64,000 nt of DNA from Sulfidibacterium sp964456625 (GCA_964456625.1 CAYWBO010000005.1:18823-82822), one strand, 5' to 3'. Shown: positions 9,842 through 19,212, counted from the first letter of the stretch. The notes: generated from the sequence alone by a model not told the origin. Made by a program: numbers and translations.

Positions 9842-10225
9842 TTAATTTGAATTACTGATTATGCCTGTATGGCCATCCGGATAAGGGCTAACCGTATATT
9901 TCCATTGTATGCTGCCCTCCATTTTAAAAACCCAGGTTGATGCATTTTTNNNNNNNNNNNNNNNNNNNNNNNNNNNNNNNNNNNNNNNNNNNNNNNNNNN
10001 NNNNNNNNNNNNNNNNNNNNNNNNNNNNNNNNNNNNNNNNNNNNNNNNNCCATTTCGAAAAATGACTTTCAGGTGTACGGCACCGGGGCTTTCCTGCTGG
10101 CGGGGAGTGAAATGGTGAAAATGGAGAGAAACGGAAAATAATGCTTCAAAACTTTCGCGGATTTTTGTGAGTGACCTTGCATATACAGGGTCGGAGTCCA
10201 TACAATTGTTTATTTTAGTAGGCAA
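9842..10225 (-). CDS. Hypothetical protein fragment(s) flanking an assembly gap
   Basis: A possible reading frame starts at 10225 and enters the N run at 9950-10049, and a second frame leaves it and stops at 9842. The N-terminal stretch (59 residues) contains DSDPVYARSLTKIRESFEAL. The C-terminal stretch ends FKMEGSIQWKYTVSPYPDG. I do not recognise a family in either part and cannot show that they belong to one gene. Each part is short enough to be a chance open frame. There is no clear promoter box at 10226-10266. Treat this as a placeholder for whatever gene the gap truncates. Confidence 0.25.
   Translation of the reverse strand: MPTKINNCMDSDPVYARSLTKIRESFEALFSVSLHFHHFTPRQQESPGAVHLKVIFRNXXXXXXXXXXXXXXXXXXXXXXXXXXXXXXXXXXKNASTWVFKMEGSIQWKYTVSPYPDGHTGIISNSN
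9950..10049. other. Assembly gap (100 N)
   Basis: A run of exactly 100 N between PorV-like and DUF2461 genes. The flanking sequences do not overlap, so an unknown amount of sequence, possibly most of a small gene, is missing. Confidence 0.95.
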
Positions 10226-10266
10226 ATAATTGATGTCTTTTTAATCAAAATACGCTTCATAACGTC

Positions 10267-10944
10267 ATGAAACAAGCACTTGAATTCCTAACGGAGTTAA
10301 AACAAAATAACAACCGCGAGTGGTTCATGGAAAATAAGAGCCGGTATGAATCATCCCGCAGCATGATCATTCAGTTTCTGGATCAGAAACTGATCCCGGG
10401 ACTGGCTTCTTTTGACCCTTCCGTACAAAATATTACCGGCAAACAATGCCTTTTCAGGATTTACCGAGACATTCGTTTTTCAAAAGATAAAACTCCTTAC
10501 AAAACCAATTTCGGAGCTTCCATCGGTCTGGCCGGAAGGAAGTTGCAAACCGCAGGCTACTATTTTCATATTGAGCCGGGCAACAGTTTTATCGGTGGCG
10601 GAATTTACCATCCCACTTCTGATGAGCTGAAGGCTCTTCGAAAAGAAGTTTACTACAGCATCGATAAACTTAACAAAATCAGGTCTAATCCCGATTTTAA
10701 AAAAGTATTCGGAGACATAACAGGAGACAAACTACAAAGAGTACCGCTGGGGTACCCGAAGGATTTTCCGTATCCCGAGCTCCTGAAGTTTAAAGACTAC
10801 CTGGTAATCAGATCAGTGTCTGATGAAGAGCTTTTAAAACCCGATTTGGATCAGTATCTGTTGCATATTTTCAAGCTACAGAAACCCTTCAACGACTTTT
10901 TAAATGAAGCCTTGTTAAACGGTAACGAAGAAGAAGTTTTGTGA
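10267..10944 (+). CDS. DUF2461 domain-containing protein
   Basis: A 225-residue cytoplasmic protein spanning the whole DUF2461 (TIGR02453-like) fold. Visible signature segments are the N-terminal FLTELKQNNNREWF, the central FRIYRDIRFSKDKTPYKT and GGGIYHP. These are the conserved blocks of the family, whose biochemical role is not established. There is no signal peptide or membrane segment. Its stop overlaps the GTG start of the downstream DMT exporter by 4 bases, so the two are translationally coupled. Confidence 0.9.
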   Translation: MKQALEFLTELKQNNNREWFMENKSRYESSRSMIIQFLDQKLIPGLASFDPSVQNITGKQCLFRIYRDIRFSKDKTPYKTNFGASIGLAGRKLQTAGYYFHIEPGNSFIGGGIYHPTSDELKALRKEVYYSIDKLNKIRSNPDFKKVFGDITGDKLQRVPLGYPKDFPYPELLKFKDYLVIRSVSDEELLKPDLDQYLLHIFKLQKPFNDFLNEALLNGNEEEVL

Positions 10945-11834
10945 ACACAACAGAATATAAAGCCCGCTTTATCCTCCTGTTGACCGCTGTGATCTGGGGG
11001 CTGGCTTTCGTCGCGCAGCGGGCGGGAATGGAAAGCATTGGTCCGTTTGCGTTTAACGGGATCCGTTTTGCGCTGGGAACACTCTCACTGGTTCCTTTGC
11101 TTTTCCTTAAAAGAAATTCCGCAAAACAGAAAGTTGAAAAACGGGACAAAGCTTTCCTTTTGAAAGGCGGCATTCTGTGCGGGTTGTTTTTATTTGCCGG
11201 TTCCTCATTTCAACAGATTGGAATTGTCTATACCACAGCCGGTAATGCAGGCTTCATTACCAGTTTATATGTGATCCTGGTGCCTGTTTTCGGATTGTTC
11301 TGGCAACATAAAGTCAATAAACAAACCTGGCTGGGAATCATCATCGCTTTATCAGGATTGTATTTTCTCTCGGCCAGACAGGATCTGACTTTTGCCATGG
11401 GTGACGCACTTGTATTGATCAGCGCTTTTTTCTTTGCTGGCCATGTATTAATGATCGCCAAATATGCTCCGAAAACAAACATTATCAGGCTTTCTATCAT
11501 ACAGTTTGGGTTGGCCTCGCTATTAAGCCTGATCATTTCTGTTTTCATAGAAACCACAACGCTGCAAAACATACGCATGGCCGCCATTCCAATTTTGTAC
11601 GGGGGGATCATGTCTGTCGGCGTAGCTTACACGTTGCAGGTTTACGGACAGAAAAAAACGCATCCAGCACATGCAGCTATTATTCTAAGCATGGAATCGC
11701 TGTTTGCTGCCATCGGAGGCATACTTATACTTCATGAACCATTGACTTTCCCCATTGCGCTGGGAGGGATCCTGATGCTTTCAGGAGTCATCCTGTCACA
11801 ACTTCGATTTAAGAAAAAACTGGTCAGGATTTGA
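10941..11834 (+). CDS. EamA/DMT family transporter
   Basis: A 297-residue inner-membrane protein with about ten transmembrane helices arranged as two EamA repeats (roughly 8-140 and 150-290). The first helix carries the typical AVIWGLAFVAQR pattern, and the second repeat ends ESLFAAIGGILILHEPLT, the standard EamA C-terminal motif with its HEPL box. Such carriers export small metabolites or amino acids; the substrate is not predictable. The start is GTG at 10941, inside the DUF2461 stop (GTGA), with no upstream ATG available. A second EamA paralogue lies at 36100-37014. Confidence 0.9.
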   Translation: MNTTEYKARFILLLTAVIWGLAFVAQRAGMESIGPFAFNGIRFALGTLSLVPLLFLKRNSAKQKVEKRDKAFLLKGGILCGLFLFAGSSFQQIGIVYTTAGNAGFITSLYVILVPVFGLFWQHKVNKQTWLGIIIALSGLYFLSARQDLTFAMGDALVLISAFFFAGHVLMIAKYAPKTNIIRLSIIQFGLASLLSLIISVFIETTTLQNIRMAAIPILYGGIMSVGVAYTLQVYGQKKTHPAHAAIILSMESLFAAIGGILILHEPLTFPIALGGILMLSGVILSQLRFKKKLVRI

Positions 11835-11850
11835 CTTTCCGGAAACCGGA

Positions 11851-12456
11851 TTATTGCGAAAGATCTTCGGGGGTAATGGTAAAGTAGCCCGGATATTTCT
11901 TGACCTTGCCGTCAAATTTATAATATGGTTTCAGCTGAATGGTAATCCCCAGTTTCTGAAGTGTCTCTGTATCCAGGTTACCGGAAATGGCGCTCATGAT
12001 CTGGTCCATGGAATTCAGTCGTAAAATGGTAGCCAGGTTCAGTTCGGCATTCAGATCAAATGTAGTTTTTCCGTGTCCCGGAACCACGACAGGTTTTTCC
12101 AGCTTTCCTGATGCAATCACCTGTTGTTTCTGAAGCAGTTTCCAATCCATTCCTGAAACGGCAGCTTTATCGCCGGAAGGATTGCTGACCTCCACTTTAA
12201 AGCTGGCTTGTGCCGGAAGCTTTCCTTGGAGCATCCCGCTGGAAAACACGATAATATCCTTGAAGTTTAGATCGGATACGCTCTTCACATGACTAACGTC
12301 GACTCCGGAAATAGTTTGCAATACCATGGAATTCACTGAAAAATTACATTTGGCAAAACGCTCCATTTCGCGCATCTGACTAACAATACCACAGGCCCCC
12401 AAAGAAAATAATACGACTATTAATCCCCCCAGGCCAAAAACTTTAGCTGACTTCAT
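11851..12456 (-). CDS. Putative lipoprotein with LEA14-like domain
   Basis: A 201-residue protein with a lipoprotein signal: hydrophobic residues 9-18 and a lipobox LGAC with C22. The mature part alternates beta strands, with segments such as FSVNSMVLQTISGVDVSHVKS and ASFKVEVSNPSGDKAAVSGM. This suggests an LEA14/WHy-type beta-sandwich, a fold found in bacterial envelope lipoproteins of unknown function. It lies convergent to the EamA gene and 23 bases downstream of typA, so it may be read through from typA. The lipoprotein call is firm; the LEA14 assignment is by pattern. Confidence 0.65.
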   Translation of the reverse strand: MKSAKVFGLGGLIVVLFSLGACGIVSQMREMERFAKCNFSVNSMVLQTISGVDVSHVKSVSDLNFKDIIVFSSGMLQGKLPAQASFKVEVSNPSGDKAAVSGMDWKLLQKQQVIASGKLEKPVVVPGHGKTTFDLNAELNLATILRLNSMDQIMSAISGNLDTETLQKLGITIQLKPYYKFDGKVKKYPGYFTITPEDLSQ

Positions 12457-12479
12457 TTTGATACTTTAAATTAAGAAAA

Positions 12480-13850
12480 TTACGCTTTTCCGGCGCGTTT
12501 CCGCTCTGTTTCGTTCAGAATAATTTTTCTCAAACGCAACGAACGAGGTGTGACTTCAAGGTATTCGTCCTTGCGAATGATCTCCATAAACTCTTCGAGC
12601 GAGAACCTAATCGGAGGTGAAATTAAGACTTTTTCGTCAGAACCCGAAGCACGCATATTGGTGAGTTTCTTTCCTTTGTTCAGGTTCACTACGATGTCGT
12701 TATCGCGGGTATTCTCACCGACAACCTGTCCGGCATAGATTTCCGAGTTCGGGTCGATATAAAATCTGCCCCTGTCCTGAAGTTTCCATATAGCATAAGG
12801 AATGGCCGTCCCCGTTTCCATGGAAATCAATGCCCCGTTGGAGCGCGACATAAAGTCACCTTTCCAGGGCTCAAAACTCTTAAAGCGGTGTGCAATGATG
12901 GCTTCACCTTCGGTTCCGGTGAGGATCACGTTTCGCAGCCCGATGATGCCCCTGGATGGAATAGAAAAATCCAGTTGCAGGCGATCATTTTTAGGCTCCA
13001 TATTCAGGAATTCTCCCTTCCGCGCAGTAACTATGTCAATTACCCTTCCGGAAAAATTCTCCGGCACAAGCACTGTCAGGCTTTCCACAGGTTCATGTTT
13101 CACACCGTCAATCTCTTTGATAATGACCTTGGGTTGTCCCAGCTGNNNNNNNNNNNNNNNNNNNNNNNNNNNNNNNNNNNNNNNNNNNNNNNNNNNNNNN
13201 NNNNNNNNNNNNNNNNNNNNNNNNNNNNNNNNNNNNNNNNNNNNNGTTCCTTCTTCATATTTGGCTGACGGAATGTGGTTGATGATCTCATCCAAAAGAT
13301 AAGAAACATCGGCGGTGGGAGTTTTCCAGTCCGGCCCCATCCAACCTTGTTTTGAAGAGCCGTAAACCGTTGCAAAGTCCAGTTGTTGCTCGGTAGCACC
13401 CAGGTTAAACATCAGGTCGAACATGGCTTCCTGAACCTCATCCGGACGACAGTTGGGCTTGTCTACTTTATTCACCACAACGATGGGAATAAGATTTAAG
13501 TCAATGGCTTTTTGTAATACAAAGCGGGTCTGTGGCATGGGGCCTTCAAAAGCATCCACCACCATAAGCACGCCGTCGGCCATATTCAAAACCCGTTCCA
13601 CTTCGCCGCCGAAGTCGGAGTGTCCGGGAGTATCAATAATGTTAATTTTAAAATCCTTATAGCGGACGGAAACATTTTTCGAAAGAATGGTGATTCCACG
13701 TTCCCTTTCAAGATCGTTGCTGTCGAGGATGAGATCGTTCACTTCTTCGTTTTCACGAAAAAGTTTCACCTGATGTAAAATTCGGTCAACCAGTGTAGTC
13801 TTGCCATGGTCCACGTGTGCGATGATGGCAATATTTTTGATTTTATCCAT
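12480..13850 (-). CDS. typA: Ribosome-associated translational GTPase TypA/BipA, interrupted by an assembly gap
   Basis: This is the elongation-factor-like GTPase that binds the 70S ribosome and assists 50S assembly and stress growth. The N-terminal G domain is visible with all motifs: AHVDHGKTTL (G1), DTPGHSDFGGE (G3) and VVNKVDKPNCRP (G4). After the N run come the family-typical QLGQPKVIIKEIDG, the IPSRGIIGLR motif and the C-terminal domain ending RKIILNETERKRAGKA. About 201 residues precede the gap and about 221 follow it. Family members are close to 600 residues, so some 175 residues (domain II and part of III) are hidden in a gap drawn as only 100 bases. Likely start ATG at 13850. Confidence 0.95.
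   Translation of the reverse strand: MDKIKNIAIIAHVDHGKTTLVDRILHQVKLFRENEEVNDLILDSNDLERERGITILSKNVSVRYKDFKINIIDTPGHSDFGGEVERVLNMADGVLMVVDAFEGPMPQTRFVLQKAIDLNLIPIVVVNKVDKPNCRPDEVQEAMFDLMFNLGATEQQLDFATVYGSSKQGWMGPDWKTPTADVSYLLDEIINHIPSAKYEEGXXXXXXXXXXXXXXXXXXXXXXXXXXXXXXXXXXQLGQPKVIIKEIDGVKHEPVESLTVLVPENFSGRVIDIVTARKGEFLNMEPKNDRLQLDFSIPSRGIIGLRNVILTGTEGEAIIAHRFKSFEPWKGDFMSRSNGALISMETGTAIPYAIWKLQDRGRFYIDPNSEIYAGQVVGENTRDNDIVVNLNKGKKLTNMRASGSDEKVLISPPIRFSLEEFMEIIRKDEYLEVTPRSLRLRKIILNETERKRAGKA
13146..13245. other. Assembly gap (100 N) inside typA
   Basis: A run of exactly 100 N. Comparing the visible coding parts with the family length of about 600 residues puts the true gap near 500 bases, so the N run is a placeholder. 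Confidence 0.9.
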
Positions 13851-13878
13851 AGAAATTTCCAGTATTTATTTCGGGCTG

Positions 13879-13886
13879 CAAAGGTA
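13879..13886 (-). promoter_or_regulatory. -7 box of typA
   Basis: On the minus strand the sequence reads TACCTTTG, a perfect match to TAnnTTTG. It lies 29 bases upstream of the typA ATG, and a TTTTGA lies further upstream at a slightly short spacing for -33. Confidence 0.65.
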
Positions 13887-14003
13887 CATCGAATATTGAA
13901 ATCAAAATACATACAAACAAACAGATTTTGCGATGAAAAATCAGTGCGATTTTTAGCGAAATTTGTCCCGTTCCCGGGAAAAAACCCTAAGTTTGTTAAA
14001 AGC

Positions 14004-14999
14004 ATGATTTACATAGAACGTACGCATACCGACCCGTTTTTTAACATTGCCACCGAAGAATATCTTTTGAAAAACCTTCAGGATGAAATCCTGATGTTCT
14101 GGCAAAGCACCGATTCCGTGATTCTCGGGAAGCACCAAAACACACTAAAAGAAGTCAACCTGGAGTATGTAAATCTGCATGAGATACCAGTCATCAGAAG
14201 AATATCGGGAGGTGGCACGGTTTTCCACGATCTGGGAAATATCAACTACACGTTGATTACCCGGGGGGAAAAGCAGGAAAACCTGGTGGATTTCAAAAAA
14301 TTCACCCTCCCGGTAATCCGGTTTCTAGAACAATTCGGGTTGAAAACGCAGTTTGAAGGCAAGAACAACCTGACCCTCGACGGGAAAAAATTCTCCGGAA
14401 ATTCCGCACATGTCTTCAAAAACCGGGTGATGCACCACGGGACCTTTCTGTTTGAAACGAAACTGAATGTTTTGGAGCAAATCATCAATCCCGACTGGAT
14501 GGGGATACAGGATAAATCCATCGGATCGATAAAGGCATCGGTAACCAATATCAGCAGTCACCTCAGCGAAAACATCACGTTGGAAAGCTTTAAGCAGCGA
14601 ATGGAAGATTTCTTTACCGATTATTTTGAGATCTCTTCCCGCCAAAATCTCACCCACGCAATGATCGCGGATATCCAAAAGCTGGCTGACGAGAAGTACC
14701 ATCTTTGGTCGTGGAATTACGGCTACTCTCCGAAATACAGTTTCAAAAACGAAGTACAAACGGCTACGGGCACGTTTCAGGTCGAGATGAAAGTAAAAGA
14801 CGGACACATCCAGGAGATCGAACTGCTTCGTGATGGGAAAAGGCTGACGCCGATCGAAAATCAAATATTGGGTTCCGCGCACGACAAAACCGTCTTACTG
14901 GAAAAAATAAGTCAGGAAGAAAATGCCGGAATCCCTGTTGAGGTCCTGTTCCCAGGAACAAGCCCCAACAAGGTCCGTAATAATAAAGAAACTAGCTGA
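14004..14999 (+). CDS. lplA: Lipoate-protein ligase A
   Basis: A 331-residue enzyme that activates lipoate with ATP and transfers it to the lysine of lipoyl domains in 2-oxoacid dehydrogenases and GcvH. The catalytic domain carries RRISGGGTVFHD at 65-76 and the lipoyl-AMP lysine region DGKKFSGNSA (K129 by analogy). The C-terminal 80 residues resemble the accessory Lip_prot_lig_C domain. The open frame extends upstream to 13806, but that would overlap the divergent typA start and its promoter, so the ATG at 14004 (MIYIERT) is used. It is divergent from typA and convergent with the barrel gene at 15011. Confidence 0.93.
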   Translation: MIYIERTHTDPFFNIATEEYLLKNLQDEILMFWQSTDSVILGKHQNTLKEVNLEYVNLHEIPVIRRISGGGTVFHDLGNINYTLITRGEKQENLVDFKKFTLPVIRFLEQFGLKTQFEGKNNLTLDGKKFSGNSAHVFKNRVMHHGTFLFETKLNVLEQIINPDWMGIQDKSIGSIKASVTNISSHLSENITLESFKQRMEDFFTDYFEISSRQNLTHAMIADIQKLADEKYHLWSWNYGYSPKYSFKNEVQTATGTFQVEMKVKDGHIQEIELLRDGKRLTPIENQILGSAHDKTVLLEKISQEENAGIPVEVLFPGTSPNKVRNNKETS

Positions 15000-15010
15000 A
15001 TTCGAATTTA

Positions 15011-17476
15011 TTAATAATTCTGATCAGGTTCACTTTCATTCCCGTTTTGCTGTTGCCTGTTTGGCCGTTGCTTATAGTTGTTGATGAAATAGTTGATGCT
15101 AAAGGTAATGATTGGTGACTGGCGCTGGAATGTGGAATGATTGTAAAATCCCGTTCCGGAGGAGATCATATCCCATTTTGCAGTTCTGAACAGGTCGCGG
15201 GCCGACACAATCACATTTAACTTCTTGTCCAAGAAATCCTTCCGGAGGGCCAGGTTGGTATAGAAAAATCCTTTTCTGCTTCCCTGAACGGTCACGGTAG
15301 GACTACGGTAAACGCCCATGAACTGGATCTGGAAGTCATGTTTCAGCTTAAAAGAAGGGGTAAAACGAGTGTTCCAGTTTGTTGATTTTGCACTCACATT
15401 GGAGCCCGTAACATTACCTGTCAGTCGGTAATGATATACCGTTCCGCTGATGTTAAAATCAAACCATTTCACCGGTCTCAGATTCATCATTGCTTCCACT
15501 CCAGCCGAATAATCCTTATCCAGGTTCGCATTGGTATGATAGATAATTCCGTTATTCCCGAGGGTAAGGATATCGGCTACATTGTTTCTTCCGATCCTGT
15601 AATATCCCTCCAGAGAAATAAAAGAGGCGCCGATGGCTTTCTGCATTCCCAACTCATAAGAATCGATATACTCCGGTTCCAATCTTGGATTCCCAACCCT
15701 AACATTATAGGCGTCGATAATCCTGGGGAAGGGATTCAAATCCCAACCATGCGGACGGTCAATTCTTCGCGTATAACTTGTATAAAGCTGATAGTTGTGG
15801 TTGAATTTATAAGACAGATAAACACTTGGAAAATAGTCAAACCGTTTGATTTTAAAAGTCCCTGTACCGTCATTCGTATTCACGCTTCGGTCGGTATATT
15901 CTCCACGGAATCCTACCTCATAACCAAATTTATCGATCTGATCTTTAAAACTGACGTAACCGGCATAAATGTTTCTTGTAAAATCAATAACACTACTGTT
16001 GTTGGAATTAAATCTCCAGGTACCGGTAACCGTATCATAATTCATATAATCATACTGCCCGGTTTGATGGCCCATACGGGCTTCACCGCCGGCTTCAAAT
16101 TTTCCTTTGACTCCCACAGGCAAAGCATAATCGATCTTAAAACGGAAATCACTGGATGTATCTTTTGTATCCGTCTGAATGCTGTTTGCAGTCGTGCCCA
16201 ATCGAATCCAGTTTGCATCTGTGGCGTAACTGTTCTGGGTTTCCAGATCGTCGCCCTTTCGGTCAGAATAGAATACCAATATCTCAATTTGATGGCCCAG
16301 GTCACTAAACTTGTGTAAAAAGTCCATCTGGCCGCTGTAATAATTACCAATGCGGTCTGAATTATTTACAGAGTTGGTATCAGCACGGAAAGTAAAAGGG
16401 TTGTTATAGATATCGATGTCACTGCTGTTGTTGGAACCAAATCCGTAGCTTCCGATACTAGCTGCCAGGAAAAGGCTTGTCTTTTCGTTAAAAAAGAAAT
16501 CCACACCGCCCTTGATCCGATAGCCTTTTCTTGCGCGCACTCCGGTAATATCCGAATTACGGTAAAGCGTGGTATCGTTGGCAGTGGTTTCATTGTGTTG
16601 CACCGAATGCATGTTCATGGGCCGGTTATTGCCGTTAACGGAAAGTGTGTAATTAACTTTTCCTTTTCTGTATGCCAACAGCACATTTCCCTGGTATTGT
16701 TTTGCAGTAGACGTAGAGCCTCCGATCATTCCGTTGAGTCCTTTTCTCTTTTCTTCTTTCAGAATAATATTGATGATACCTCCTACGCCTTCGGGATCAT
16801 ATTTTGCCGAGGGATTGGTTATGATTTCGATATTTTTGATGGCTGATGCCGGAATCTGTTGCAAGGCGTCGCTTCCACTGAGGACACTGGGACGGCCGTC
16901 AATGAGAACCGTAAAATTGGATGATCCGCGCAGTGTAACATTTCCTTCCAGGTCCACATCCACCGAGGGTACATTCTGCAAAGCATCGATCGCCGTTCCT
17001 CCGGCCGCTGTTAAATCCTTAGATACATCCACAACTTTTTTATCAATCTGATAAGAAACCCTTGGTTGACGTGCCGTTACTTCAACATCTTTAAGTGTAG
17101 CCGTTGCCGGGATGAGTAAAATATCAGGCAGTTTGATTTCTTTATGGTTGCTGGAAATCACAAGATTTCCTATCTTTTTGATATTAAAACCAATAAAGTG
17201 AACCTGAAGATAATATTTCCCGTCTCTGAGTCCCTGAAACCTAAAGGAACCTTTTTTATCGGTGATACTCCCGGTTACCATCGAGGAGTCAGCTGCCTTG
17301 TACAACACTACATTGGTATATTCCATAGGTACCTTCTGAACTTTGGAAAAGACCCGGCCGGAAATACTTCCGCCTGCAGGTCGCACCATATTACCTCCTG
17401 ATGGACTTTGCGGAAAAGCAAAAGAAGCAGTTCCCAGCAGTAATGCAAGACTAACAAATAAAGATTTGAATTTCAT
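15011..17476 (-). CDS. Outer-membrane beta-barrel protein (CarboxypepD_reg, plug and OMP_b-brl_3 domains)
   Basis: An 821-residue TonB-receptor-like protein. A signal peptide (1-22, SFAFPQ) is followed by a carboxypeptidase-regulatory-like beta sandwich (about 37-115, ISGRVFSKVQKVPMEYTNV). A plug domain follows (about 130-235, with NVPSVDVDLEGNVTLRGSSN, LIDGRPS and GGIINIILK), and the rest is a large barrel of the PF14905 type. A long asparagine/glutamine-rich C-terminus ends NYKQRPNRQQQNGNE. The gene is 13 bases after the Gly-rich secreted protein and downstream of a LytTR system, so the four genes probably form a regulated surface module. The substrate is unknown; SusD-like or siderophore genes are absent. 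Confidence 0.85.
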   Translation of the reverse strand: MKFKSLFVSLALLLGTASFAFPQSPSGGNMVRPAGGSISGRVFSKVQKVPMEYTNVVLYKAADSSMVTGSITDKKGSFRFQGLRDGKYYLQVHFIGFNIKKIGNLVISSNHKEIKLPDILLIPATATLKDVEVTARQPRVSYQIDKKVVDVSKDLTAAGGTAIDALQNVPSVDVDLEGNVTLRGSSNFTVLIDGRPSVLSGSDALQQIPASAIKNIEIITNPSAKYDPEGVGGIINIILKEEKRKGLNGMIGGSTSTAKQYQGNVLLAYRKGKVNYTLSVNGNNRPMNMHSVQHNETTANDTTLYRNSDITGVRARKGYRIKGGVDFFFNEKTSLFLAASIGSYGFGSNNSSDIDIYNNPFTFRADTNSVNNSDRIGNYYSGQMDFLHKFSDLGHQIEILVFYSDRKGDDLETQNSYATDANWIRLGTTANSIQTDTKDTSSDFRFKIDYALPVGVKGKFEAGGEARMGHQTGQYDYMNYDTVTGTWRFNSNNSSVIDFTRNIYAGYVSFKDQIDKFGYEVGFRGEYTDRSVNTNDGTGTFKIKRFDYFPSVYLSYKFNHNYQLYTSYTRRIDRPHGWDLNPFPRIIDAYNVRVGNPRLEPEYIDSYELGMQKAIGASFISLEGYYRIGRNNVADILTLGNNGIIYHTNANLDKDYSAGVEAMMNLRPVKWFDFNISGTVYHYRLTGNVTGSNVSAKSTNWNTRFTPSFKLKHDFQIQFMGVYRSPTVTVQGSRKGFFYTNLALRKDFLDKKLNVIVSARDLFRTAKWDMISSGTGFYNHSTFQRQSPIITFSINYFINNYKQRPNRQQQNGNESEPDQNY

Positions 17477-17489
17477 TCTTTCGTATTAT

Positions 17490-18386
17490 TTAATTATTCA
17501 TTTGAAATAAAACAACGCGTTTCATTTTAAACCTTACAGGTTGCAGCATAGCCTGGTAGCCACCGCCGTAGCCGCCGTGCATGCCCATTCTCCCGTTGAC
17601 ACCTTCTCCCATTCCACCGCCGCCGCCAAATTCTTCACCTTGCATCTGGCGGAAATTTTCACCACCGGCGACACCACTTCCGCTCATATCAGATGCAGTG
17701 GCCCGCTGTACAAAAGTGCCGGTTTCGAAAATCAAACTGAAAGGCCTTTCTTTTGTCAGATATCCGGAAGGGTTTTTAAAAATTTCTTTCAGAGGAATAA
17801 TGGCTTCGTAGACAATTTCACCTTTGTCATTCATCTGAACGATGGCATTGATGTCACCGGAACCAAAATAGGAATTGTTCAACCCTTCTTTGTCGAAGTT
17901 GATCAGCTTCCCGGTTTCCTGACCCGTCAGATATCTCATATTAAATTTCTCGATCATTTCGGCTCTGCGTTTTTTTATCTCATCAGGAGTAAGCTGTTTA
18001 CGCTCACCCTGCTGCTGCTCCGACGTATTCCGATGATTGTTCTTCATGTGATCGTGCATTCTGGTTTGGGGATAATTAATCCCGAGAACATCTTTACCTT
18101 TTCCGTTTGGATCGATCCAGATATTAAATCCCAGGGCAATGGCTTTTCTAATTAAAACCGGACTCACCATTTTTATCTCAACATAAAGATTCTGATCGTC
18201 ATTGGTCATACCATAATAATAACCGGTGCCTTTGTCAAATTTCATGGGCAGATTCCAATCTGTAAAATGCCCTTTGACCATAAGGGCCGTATCCTGTTTG
18301 CCGCACTTTTCCACTTCCTTATTTTTCGCGGAAGCAAAGGGCGTCAGCATCAAGAAAGCAATAATCCCAAGAAGCGTTGTTTTCAT
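17490..18386 (-). CDS. Secreted protein with CBM9/DOMON-like N-terminal domain and Gly/Met-rich tail
   Basis: A 298-residue protein with a signal peptide (1-20, FASA). Residues about 35-110 contain DWNLPMKFDKGTGYYYGMTN, then NLYVEIK and GFNIWIDPNGKGKDVLGINYP. This pattern is typical of CBM9-like sandwich domains in Bacteroidota secreted proteins. The last 70 residues include a Gly-rich run (about 254-278, GGGGG, GMHGGYGGGY) before a final beta segment. No catalytic motif is visible. It sits between the LytTR regulator (124-base spacer) and the barrel gene (13-base spacer), so it probably starts a two-gene unit with the barrel. A role in binding a surface ligand is inference. Confidence 0.6.
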   Translation of the reverse strand: MKTTLLGIIAFLMLTPFASAKNKEVEKCGKQDTALMVKGHFTDWNLPMKFDKGTGYYYGMTNDDQNLYVEIKMVSPVLIRKAIALGFNIWIDPNGKGKDVLGINYPQTRMHDHMKNNHRNTSEQQQGERKQLTPDEIKKRRAEMIEKFNMRYLTGQETGKLINFDKEGLNNSYFGSGDINAIVQMNDKGEIVYEAIIPLKEIFKNPSGYLTKERPFSLIFETGTFVQRATASDMSGSGVAGGENFRQMQGEEFGGGGGMGEGVNGRMGMHGGYGGGYQAMLQPVRFKMKRVVLFQMNN

Positions 18387-18510
18387 GGTTTCATCAATTA
18401 AGTTACAAAATTCAATTATCTCTATATGTTATAAAATTCTAATATACCGGATGAAAGATAAATTAGACGAAACACCTTTTTTAACGGACCAAAAATTTGG
18501 GAATCCCGGA

Positions 18511-19212
18511 TCAGTTGATTTGTCCGAGTGCCTTGCTCAGAACACTCTTGTATGAGTTACCGACGGGAATCCATTTTCCGGAAATAACTACCCGGTTCTT
18601 CTCGATTTTCTCGATTTTGGGAATCGAGACGATGAAAGAACGGTGTACACGAACAAACATATCTTTGGGTAACTTTTCAACCATATGCTGCATGGAAATT
18701 AAGGTGAGAATAAACTTATCATGCATCACAATTTTTACATAGTCCTTCATCCCTTCAAAATAAAGGATGTCGTCATACGATACCCTGACAATCTTGACCC
18801 CGTCTTTCACGAACATGAATTTCCTTTCGGGGTTTCCTTTTTCCTCCAGCGCTTCATATTGCTGGCTGGTACGCGCCTTGTTCACCGCTTTCATAAACCG
18901 GTCAAACGAGAAAGGCTTCACCAGGTAGTCCGTAGCATCCAGATCAAAGCCGGAGACGGCATAATCGCTGTAAGCGGTGGTGAATATCACCAGCGGCCTG
19001 TAAACCAGAGACTCATAGAACTGAATCCCGTTCAAATCCGGCATCTGGATATCCAGAAAGATCAGATCAGGCCTGTCCTGCTGGATTTTATCCAAAGCTT
19101 CGAAAGCGTTTTTACAGGAGCCAATCAGTCGCAAAAAAGGCACTTTCTCCACATAAGACTCCAGAATCTCACGTGCCAGCGGCTCATCATCAACTATAAT
19201 ACACTTCATCAT
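18511..19212 (-). CDS. LytTR family response regulator
   Basis: A 233-residue cytoplasmic transcription regulator. The receiver domain (1-120) has the acidic pair D8-D9, phosphoacceptor D54 in FLDIQMP and the lysine in YLVKPF, so it looks phosphorylatable. The LytTR DNA-binding domain covers about 135-233 (VRVHRSFIVSIPKIEKI is its signature strand). It overlaps the sensor kinase gene by 4 bases (ATGA). The next gene, the CBM9-like secreted protein, lies 124 bases downstream and is the most likely target with its barrel partner. I looked for the paired LytTR repeat in that spacer and saw no convincing copy. Confidence 0.93.
   Translation of the reverse strand: MMKCIIVDDEPLAREILESYVEKVPFLRLIGSCKNAFEALDKIQQDRPDLIFLDIQMPDLNGIQFYESLVYRPLVIFTTAYSDYAVSGFDLDATDYLVKPFSFDRFMKAVNKARTSQQYEALEEKGNPERKFMFVKDGVKIVRVSYDDILYFEGMKDYVKIVMHDKFILTLISMQHMVEKLPKDMFVRVHRSFIVSIPKIEKIEKNRVVISGKWIPVGNSYKSVLSKALGQIN

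Noticed and set aside
9842..10225. A named domain for the gapped hypothetical gene
   Set aside because: Neither fragment has recognisable motifs, and joining them across 100 N is a guess.
13806..14003. Longer N-terminus for lipoate-protein ligase
   Set aside because: It would overlap the divergent typA start and promoter, and the added residues do not look like the family; the ATG at 14004 fits the conserved start.
18387..18510. Possible LytTR-binding direct repeats upstream of the CBM9-like gene
   Set aside because: Only one near match (TCCGTT) was seen. A second GTT lies 12 bases away instead of the roughly 21 expected, so the evidence is insufficient.
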